From a virus: a stretch of 35,158 bases of DNA. Where the stretch lies: positions 64,001 through 99,158 of IMG/VR virus record IMGVR_UViG_3300000176_000003; one strand, 5' to 3'. Positions 29,824 through 35,158 of this stretch are shown piece by piece (the first letter of the stretch is position 1; each line of letters opens with the position of its first letter). The notes under the pieces are model-generated. The model had not been told where the DNA came from and ran no database searches. It saw nothing but the letters and a program-made list of their open reading frames with translations. The position numbers and the translations under genes were made by a program.

Positions 29824-30945
29824 TTATGAATTAGGGAATTGAGTATTATCAGCAGAATTTTCTGAAGCCATGTGAACACAAACTAATGTTTCATAATTAA
29901 TACGACCAGCGCGACCACCAAGAGTATTAACAGTTACCGATCCGCCAGTTGATGATACTAGGTTAGCTGTAGTAAATGTCGCACCAGTACCAAGAGAAGC
30001 ACCACCAGTTGAGTTAGCAATTGTAATAGCTACTGAGTTGTTTGCTGCTGTATTTGAGAATAGACCAACATTAGTAATGGTAAAGGTTAATGAACCACCG
30101 GTAGCATTTGTTGAAACTGAAGCAGTAGCATTTGTAATACCATTAGCAACTGTTACAACGTCTGTGTTATTATATCCAGTAGCTGTACCAGTATAGTTAA
30201 TTGCTACGCCGCTATTAGCAACATGTTTTTCGCGGTTAAATGCTACTACTACGTTTGTATTAACATCAAAAATACCACCTTTAGTAATTGCAACAGAAGA
30301 AATATTGCCTGTTGCATTTGATGTTATAGTTAGAAGACCTAATGATGAACCATTTGAAAGAGTGATAGTTTCGCCATTAGCAATATTAGAACCACCACCA
30401 TCAGACACCGCTGTTACTGGACCCTCACCTACAGTACGCTTTACCCATCCTTGGTGATATCCGCGTGATGTTACAGAAGTTTCAGTATGATCTACACCGA
30501 ATACGCCAACAGCTTCGTTATTAACAAATGCTGATACTGTTGTATTTCCATACATTTCAATACCAGAAAGTCTTTGATCTACTGTTGCTGTAAATCCAGT
30601 TACTGTAGTATTACCTGTAGCTGAACCATAAGAGGTATTTGTAATAGCAAATCCTAGTACACCAGCAACAGTATTTGAGCTAAATGAACCAGGAGTAATC
30701 TTTGATACCGCTTGAATAAAGCCACTAGTATTTGTAAATAGTGCAAATGTTGCGTTTGAATATGTTGCAGAGGTTCCAGCATTTACTACTAGAATATCTG
30801 TGTTATTATATGATGCCCCACTTGGAAATACAATTTTGGATGCTGGACCAACGTGATTATATTTTACAGCATATATTGGTGCTGCTTCTACACCCTTATA
30901 CTTTGGTGCATTATTTGCTTGGTCTAAATTACCCCATAGTGCCAT
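29824..30945 (-). CDS. Virion structural protein with ~50-residue beta repeats
   Basis: 373 residues. The start MALWGNLDQANNAPKYKGVE is typical of a structural family in T4-like marine phages. The body is Asn/Thr/Ser/Gly-rich with repeated blocks: SYNNTDILVVNAGTSATYSN (about 45-95), NGETITLSNGSSLGLLTITS (about 185-230) and GYNNTDVVTVANGITNATAS (about 256-305). The end GRAGRINYETLVCVHMASEN is a conserved C-terminal motif. Likely a capsid decoration, neck or fibre protein. CAAGGAGACT precedes the ATG; a near-consensus late promoter lies at 30970. Confidence 0.75.
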   Translation of the reverse strand: MALWGNLDQANNAPKYKGVEAAPIYAVKYNHVGPASKIVFPSGASYNNTDILVVNAGTSATYSNATFALFTNTSGFIQAVSKITPGSFSSNTVAGVLGFAITNTSYGSATGNTTVTGFTATVDQRLSGIEMYGNTTVSAFVNNEAVGVFGVDHTETSVTSRGYHQGWVKRTVGEGPVTAVSDGGGSNIANGETITLSNGSSLGLLTITSNATGNISSVAITKGGIFDVNTNVVVAFNREKHVANSGVAINYTGTATGYNNTDVVTVANGITNATASVSTNATGGSLTFTITNVGLFSNTAANNSVAITIANSTGGASLGTGATFTTANLVSSTGGSVTVNTLGGRAGRINYETLVCVHMASENSADNTQFPNS

Positions 30946-30968
30946 GATAAGTCTCCTTGTTGTTTTTA

Positions 30969-31115
30969 TTATTTATCATTAGAGAACTTTCTATTTTCTA
31001 TTTTATAGATAGGAACATACTGCACTCTAACATTTACAGTTTGCCCTTTTTTTAATTCTTTTACTGGCTGACCGCTATTATCAACGAGAACGATCTTTTT
31101 AGATATAGTATCCAT
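30969..31115 (-). CDS. Small basic hypothetical protein
   Basis: 48 residues, MDTISKKIVLVDNSGQPVKE, then KKGQTVNVRVQYVPIYK. ATG joined to the upstream stop as TAATG, indicating coupling to the 680-residue gene. Beta-rich look, no family recognised. It fills what would otherwise be a ~170-base gap. Confidence 0.6.
   Translation of the reverse strand: MDTISKKIVLVDNSGQPVKELKKGQTVNVRVQYVPIYKIENRKFSNDK
30970..30977 (-). promoter_or_regulatory. Variant late promoter of the 373-residue structural gene
   Basis: Minus strand GATAAATA, one mismatch to TATAAATA, 25 bases before the ATG at 30945 and overlapping the stop of the upstream small ORF. The position is right for a late promoter. Confidence 0.5.
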
Positions 31116-33157
31116 TATTTATTTCTATTCTTAAATTCGTTCTCTTTAGCAATCTGGCGAAGGTTTAACTTTTGTTCCATGATATCACGAATTGCACTTT
31201 CTACCGCTGGCATACGCATAGCCGCTGAAGCTGGGGTTACTACTCGTGTTTCTTCTGTCATGGTTTCCTCATTACGTAATTTAGCTAAATCGGCTGAGTC
31301 AATTTTGTTTGGATTTCCAGCAATGCTTGCAATCTTTTGTTGTCCAGGAGAAAGTTTCTTACCGCCAGCACCATATCTTTTTGAATATTCGTTATAACTA
31401 GCTGAACCAGTAGAAATCTTTTCATCTACTCGTTCTACTTCTTCTTTGACGGAATGTACCTTTCCGTTAATAACTCTGTTGTGACGAATATTGTGATGTG
31501 CAGTATCCGTAGCCTCTTCACGACCTTCTTTACCAGAACCATGATAAGATACGGGACCTTCGCCTAAATGCTTATTGTTATGGTAATGATGTACTGAATG
31601 TTCTTGCCATTCTGGATTATAACGAACTTCTGTATGATATCCGTCTTTACCCTCATGCTTTGAAATCAAACGAGTGCCAGTAATTGGAGAAGCCTTTGCT
31701 TCTGATACGGCTTCTACTTCTTCTTTGGTAAGCTTGTTAGTAGCCATTCTAATTCCTTTATGACGACGCCCAATCTTTTGATCTGAGTCCTTGGAATACT
31801 TAGCCATATTTGATGCATCACCAGCAGACTTTCTGATATAGGAACCCATAGTTACCTTTGATAGTTCGTCTACTTGTTCTACTTCTTCCTTTTTAAGTTT
31901 ACCCGACATATAATCAGCCACAGTATCTAGTTGGTCGGCTCCGTTAGTAATCTTTGATTGAACCCAGGCTGGGAGTTGTGTTTTATCTTTTATTTTTTTA
32001 TTTAAAGTTTTAATAGCACGATCTGCTGTTGACATTTGGTTCTTTGCCATCGATCCTTCTTCGTCGGCATCTCCGTCAGAAAGATGTTCTAGATTATACT
32101 CATATCCTTCATGTACTTCATCTCTATGATGAGATTCCCAATGAGAAGCGGCTTGTTTTCTTACATGAGTGGGGAACATTTGATGCCATGGTGTTCCGTC
32201 ACCATGTTCCTTTGCGTAGCTCTGTGCGGCTTTATCGGCGTGGTAACCCCATAGAGTCTTTGCCTTTGCTGCATCATACTTACCAGCTTTAGCTTTTCTA
32301 CGAAGATTTTTAGTAATTGGTTCATGTGATGACTTATGGAGGGTTGGATGATTATCAGCATGATAGATTAGTTCATGTGCTTCGTGCGAAAGTTCTTCGT
32401 TCACTTTTGTTTGTGAAGTTTCATTTGGTGGACGCTTCTTTCCATTAGGATAATATCTCTTTATATATGCATCATAACTAGATTGGCCAGTATTTTTTGC
32501 TTCGTTTACATATTTTTCAGCAGCAGCCTTTGCGTCATCGTGTGATGCATGTAAAGTAGTTTCCTTATCACCATGATAATATACTGAGTGAGGAAGCCAA
32601 TCGCCGCCATGATGGGCTGTAGCTTTTTTACCACCTTTTTCAAATACAACGGGCTTTGGCTTCTTAGCTTCGTCTAGTTCAGTTTCTTCGCTTGTAGTCT
32701 TAGGTTCATCTTTAACCTTCTTAAGAGCAGGAGGACCACCCATTGTTTCGTAATCAGCCTTGCGTTGATATGCTGGCTTGTCAAAATCCTTATCCCCAGG
32801 CTTACGCATCCAAGGCTTTAGGTCTTCTTCGACTTCATTTTCTTCTTTAGACAACTTAGTTGCCGCAGTAAAAATACCAACACCTCTTTTATTTACAATG
32901 TTACTCAGTTTTCTTGAATGTTTGCTGGACAACTTTTCTGTATTTGATCCTTGGTCATAACCAGTGTCATATAGATGTGTAGCAGCCTTTTTTACATAAT
33001 TACCCAGTGTCTTCTTAGACAATTCTGAAAGGTTCATATCACGAACAATTCCATGCTCGAACATTACGTCGGCAGAAACCATATTGCCAGATTCATCTAG
33101 CTTTTCTGTAGAATTAATAGTTTGGCCTTCACCAAATTTTTCGTGAAATACTTTCAT
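31115..33157 (-). CDS. Large repetitive virion-type protein
   Basis: 680 residues, hydrophilic, rich in Lys/His/Glu. A three-block module occurs twice in the same order: block 1 ELSKKTLGNYVKKA (45-106) and ELSKVTMGSYIRKS (431-480), ending in a GI-KL-rich region; block 2 DWLPHSVYYHGDKETTLH (186-203) and EWQEHSVHHYHNNKH (516-530); block 3 SSYDAYIKRYYPNGKK (226-241) and ASYNEYSKRYGAGGKK (586-601). Acidic linkers EEVEQVDE, EEVEAVSEA and EEVERVDE separate units and may be prohead-protease sites (inferred). Probably an internal head protein. GGAGAAGAC precedes the ATG and a late promoter lies at 33190. Confidence 0.72.
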   Translation of the reverse strand: MKVFHEKFGEGQTINSTEKLDESGNMVSADVMFEHGIVRDMNLSELSKKTLGNYVKKAATHLYDTGYDQGSNTEKLSSKHSRKLSNIVNKRGVGIFTAATKLSKEENEVEEDLKPWMRKPGDKDFDKPAYQRKADYETMGGPPALKKVKDEPKTTSEETELDEAKKPKPVVFEKGGKKATAHHGGDWLPHSVYYHGDKETTLHASHDDAKAAAEKYVNEAKNTGQSSYDAYIKRYYPNGKKRPPNETSQTKVNEELSHEAHELIYHADNHPTLHKSSHEPITKNLRRKAKAGKYDAAKAKTLWGYHADKAAQSYAKEHGDGTPWHQMFPTHVRKQAASHWESHHRDEVHEGYEYNLEHLSDGDADEEGSMAKNQMSTADRAIKTLNKKIKDKTQLPAWVQSKITNGADQLDTVADYMSGKLKKEEVEQVDELSKVTMGSYIRKSAGDASNMAKYSKDSDQKIGRRHKGIRMATNKLTKEEVEAVSEAKASPITGTRLISKHEGKDGYHTEVRYNPEWQEHSVHHYHNNKHLGEGPVSYHGSGKEGREEATDTAHHNIRHNRVINGKVHSVKEEVERVDEKISTGSASYNEYSKRYGAGGKKLSPGQQKIASIAGNPNKIDSADLAKLRNEETMTEETRVVTPASAAMRMPAVESAIRDIMEQKLNLRQIAKENEFKNRNK

Positions 33158-33189
33158 TTTGTCTTCTCCAATAGAATAATTGTTCTTAT

Positions 33190-33197
33190 TATTTATA
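33190..33197 (-). promoter_or_regulatory. T4-type late promoter for the 680-residue gene
   Basis: Exact TATAAATA on the minus strand 33 bases before the ATG at 33157, just after the Dps stop. Confidence 0.8.
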
Positions 33198-33199
33198 AA

Positions 33200-33640
33200 T
33201 TAATGTTTTGCAATAGATGACTTTAGCATCCAACCAAGTTTCTTATGAGCATCAATTCGATCCTGTAAGAAGTTACATAGACCCAATTCTTTTGCGTTTT
33301 CGCTTTCGTAATATGCAACTGTTAATGAATCGATTACTGTATTGTTGTCTTTAAGAAGTCTTTCAACACAAGTTAAAGCGGGAACAACAGTAAGTTCGTC
33401 TTCAATATTTGTCAGTTCTTTATATCTACCTAAAGCAGCAGGTGCATATTCTCCAATAGAACGAATGTGTTCTGCAATAGGATCTACTGCTTCCCACAAA
33501 TCATTATAGATTTTTTCAAAAAATCCGTGATATTCATAAAAGTCTGGACCTTCAATATTCCAGTGATAGTTGTGGCTTTTTAGATACATAGCAAATGTAT
33601 CAGCTAGAACTACTTTCATTTTGTCGCCTAGAATTGACAT
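33200..33640 (-). CDS. dps: Dps-like ferritin (DNA-binding/iron-storage protein)
   Basis: 146 residues. All Dps ferroxidase residues are visible with E. coli spacing: His26 (YHWNIEG), His38, Asp53 and Glu57 (WEAVDPIAEH), separated by 12, 15 and 4 residues as in H51/H63/D78/E82. Such dodecamers oxidise iron with peroxide and store it, and some coat DNA. The Lys-rich N-terminal tail of E. coli Dps is lacking, so DNA binding is uncertain. Start joined to the upstream stop as TAATG. It sits among late structural genes, so it may act in late infection or be packaged. Confidence 0.92.
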   Translation of the reverse strand: MSILGDKMKVVLADTFAMYLKSHNYHWNIEGPDFYEYHGFFEKIYNDLWEAVDPIAEHIRSIGEYAPAALGRYKELTNIEDELTVVPALTCVERLLKDNNTVIDSLTVAYYESENAKELGLCNFLQDRIDAHKKLGWMLKSSIAKH

Positions 33641-34992
33641 TATCTACATCTCCATCTTTTTAAGGACATCGCCTTGCGAGTAGGACGACCCATATCATCT
33701 TTCATTGGACCTTCCATACCAGACATACGAGCACAGAATGATTTACGTCTCTTAGCAGCCTTTGATCCTGGTTCTGCATTACCAGTAACAGCCGTTTTTA
33801 ATTTTGATCCTGGATGTTTCGCTCTATAATGAGCTACACCCTTTCTCGTCATTCCAGCACCTTTTTCTGTAGGACGGAAATCGCCTTTAGAATCTGCACC
33901 ACGTTCCTCAAGATTTTCTAATTCTTCAGCTTGATGCTTAAAGTATTGGACTTCTTTTTCTCGCTTTTCAGCACCGGCTTTTGTTGGATATGTTCCAAGA
34001 TTCTTTCCTGAACTCTTTGAAACCAACCGATACTCATTTCCTACTCTGACGATATGTTCATTAAATCTAATTTCTTCTGTCTGAGAATCCTTTAAATCTT
34101 CTTGAGAAGGAGCGCCCTTTGATCCTGGCTTACGCATATGTTCTCCAGAACCATGCTTAATTCTTTCTTGTTTGGCATGAATATTATCCCAAAGTCCGCG
34201 GTTTTCTTCTAGATCAGTTTCTTCTACTGTAGATACCTGCGGTACAGTCTTCATTTTTTTCTTAGGCATCGTTACTGGAGGGACAGATGCATTCGTATCA
34301 GTATAAGCAGAAGGCTTACTATCTGCAGGACCAACACTTGGTTCACCAAACATTCCCGCTTCATTAACTTCTGGTACACTCTTCTTCAATTTCTTTTTTT
34401 CTGGGGGCAATTCTCCGGGAGGACCAGCACCAGGAACTTGAACTGGAGTTGGTACGGAAGACCCCGGATCGTATCCAAATTCTTCTCTAAACTTCTTTAA
34501 CTTAATGGATTTGCGTCTTCTTAATTGAAGATCAATATCTTTATCAGGCCTTTCCAGATCAATATCTCTACCAATATCTACTGGGCCTTTGCCGTCTACC
34601 ATATCCCCTCTTTGGAAGAGAGTTGGTACAACATGTTCGTATGGGTTTTGTGCCATATCAGCAGGAAGATTGTCTGAATCTGTTGTAACCTTTTTGGTTT
34701 TATATTGTTTTGCGATCTCTCTGCCTTCTTGATCTTCTCTTTTTGATGCTTGGATTTGTTTATTTTTTACGACATCCAAATTTTTCTGTCTTTGATCAAA
34801 AGATTTATTTGTGCGCTTAGTCATAATTTCTTGCGGTGTTTCTACGCCCGTAGAATGAAGAGCAATTTGTTCAGCAAGTTTTCCTGTACTAGCATTTATT
34901 ACAATTTGATCGGCCACTTCTCCAGTAGCAGTTAGTTTTCCACCTTTAGAAAATTCTAACTTTGCTTTAATTACGTCTAATAAACTGCCCAT
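33640..34992 (-). CDS. Late basic protein with conserved C-terminal RRKSFCARM domain
   Basis: 450 residues. N-terminus MGSLLDVIKAKLEFSKGGKL; a charged, proline-rich middle (TPVQVPGAGPPGELPPEKKK), probably disordered; and a basic C-terminus (about 385-450) with GVAHYRAKHPGSKLKTAVTG, RRKSFCARMSGM and RKAMSLKRWRC, a domain I have seen in phage proteins of unknown function (probably DUF6321). Acidic patches EETDLEEN and ELENLEE recall linkers in the 680-residue protein. A DNA-associated or internal head role is plausible. GAGGAATCAT precedes the ATG; late promoter at 35017. Confidence 0.7.
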   Translation of the reverse strand: MGSLLDVIKAKLEFSKGGKLTATGEVADQIVINASTGKLAEQIALHSTGVETPQEIMTKRTNKSFDQRQKNLDVVKNKQIQASKREDQEGREIAKQYKTKKVTTDSDNLPADMAQNPYEHVVPTLFQRGDMVDGKGPVDIGRDIDLERPDKDIDLQLRRRKSIKLKKFREEFGYDPGSSVPTPVQVPGAGPPGELPPEKKKLKKSVPEVNEAGMFGEPSVGPADSKPSAYTDTNASVPPVTMPKKKMKTVPQVSTVEETDLEENRGLWDNIHAKQERIKHGSGEHMRKPGSKGAPSQEDLKDSQTEEIRFNEHIVRVGNEYRLVSKSSGKNLGTYPTKAGAEKREKEVQYFKHQAEELENLEERGADSKGDFRPTEKGAGMTRKGVAHYRAKHPGSKLKTAVTGNAEPGSKAAKRRKSFCARMSGMEGPMKDDMGRPTRKAMSLKRWRCR

Positions 34993-35016
34993 ATGATTCC
35001 TCGATTAGTTTTCTTA

Positions 35017-35024
35017 TATTTATA
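35017..35024 (-). promoter_or_regulatory. T4-type late promoter for the 450-residue gene
   Basis: Exact TATAAATA on the minus strand 25 bases before the ATG at 34992. Confidence 0.8.
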
Positions 35025-35030
35025 TTAATA

Positions 35031-35156
35031 TTAAAGATGTGATTTTTTGAAGAATTTTGCATGAAATGCAGCATGTATCTGTTTGATTTGATTAGTTCTC
35101 TTATCAGAATCTTCTATATTAGCATTTAGATAACGAAGAGTTTCGTCTCCAGACGC
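35031..35156 (-). CDS. C-terminal end of an unidentified gene, 5' end outside window
   Basis: The only open minus-strand frame at the window edge reads GDETLRYLNANIEDSDKRTN and on to HAAFHAKFFKKSHL and a stop. Basic, helical end; too short to identify. The next gene's late promoter follows at once. Confidence 0.55.
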   Translation of the reverse strand, partial: ASGDETLRYLNANIEDSDKRTNQIKQIHAAFHAKFFKKSHL

Positions 35157-35158
35157 AC

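Noticed and set aside
1-35158. CRISPR arrays, tRNA genes, insertion sequences
   Set aside because: No regularly spaced repeats, no recognisable cloverleaf sequence and no transposase were seen on reading; a tRNA scan was not possible here.

Overview
This window is part of a T4-like myovirus genome (the T4/cyanophage/pelagiphage superfamily). The plus strand carries the conserved virion block in T4 order: terminase (17), sheath (18), tube (19), portal (20), 67-like, a gene in the 68 position, 21, 22, 23. T4-type late promoters (TATAAATA) precede several of these genes. The DNA looks AT-rich by eye. The host cannot be named; the two spanins imply a Gram-negative host. The nearest known parallels are marine or lake T4-like phages, because intein 2 of the terminase resembles the AceL-TerL split intein known from Ace Lake metagenomes.

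Layout. Positions 1-3835 hold a shattered terL: two fragments and the end of an upstream split-intein cassette, with three inteins altogether. Two inteins are split in trans around endonuclease remnants, and one is a contiguous LAGLIDADG intein. Positions 3900-12938 are the tail and head genes 18 to 23, closed by a strong terminator. Positions 13051-14445 (minus) are a free-standing Vsr-like homing endonuclease. Positions 14557-27041 (minus) are a long replication and nucleotide-metabolism operon, read from high to low coordinates: primase (61-like), thyX, nrdA in three pieces, a small gene, nrdB, a GIY-YIG endonuclease, a zinc-ribbon protein, a GIY-YIG-like protein, MazG-like, dCMP deaminase, a phosphoesterase and conserved hypotheticals. 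Positions 27108-28946 (minus) are a lysis cassette: GH19 endolysin, holin-like protein, Rz-like i-spanin with an embedded Rz1-like o-spanin, and a coiled-coil membrane protein. Positions 28957-35156 (minus) are structural or late accessory genes plus a Dps ferritin.

The main theme is dense colonisation of essential genes by inteins and homing endonucleases. TerL must be assembled by protein trans-splicing at two sites and cis-splicing at a third. NrdA needs trans-splicing at one site and non-covalent assembly of two polypeptides at another. nrdB has acquired a GIY-YIG endonuclease gene flanked by a duplicated nrdB 3' end, so the endonuclease ORF ends in a copy of the NrdB C-terminal tail. Most insertions are wired to their neighbours by short start/stop overlaps, which suggests translational coupling.

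In the core metabolic operon, ThyX, MazG-like, dCMP deaminase and ribonucleotide reductase supply deoxynucleotides to the replisome. Two sigma70-like promoters (27077-27104 and 17878-17906) point to early or middle expression by host RNA polymerase, while the structural and lysis regions carry late promoters. All functional calls come from reading the sequence and remembered family features; no database search was run.
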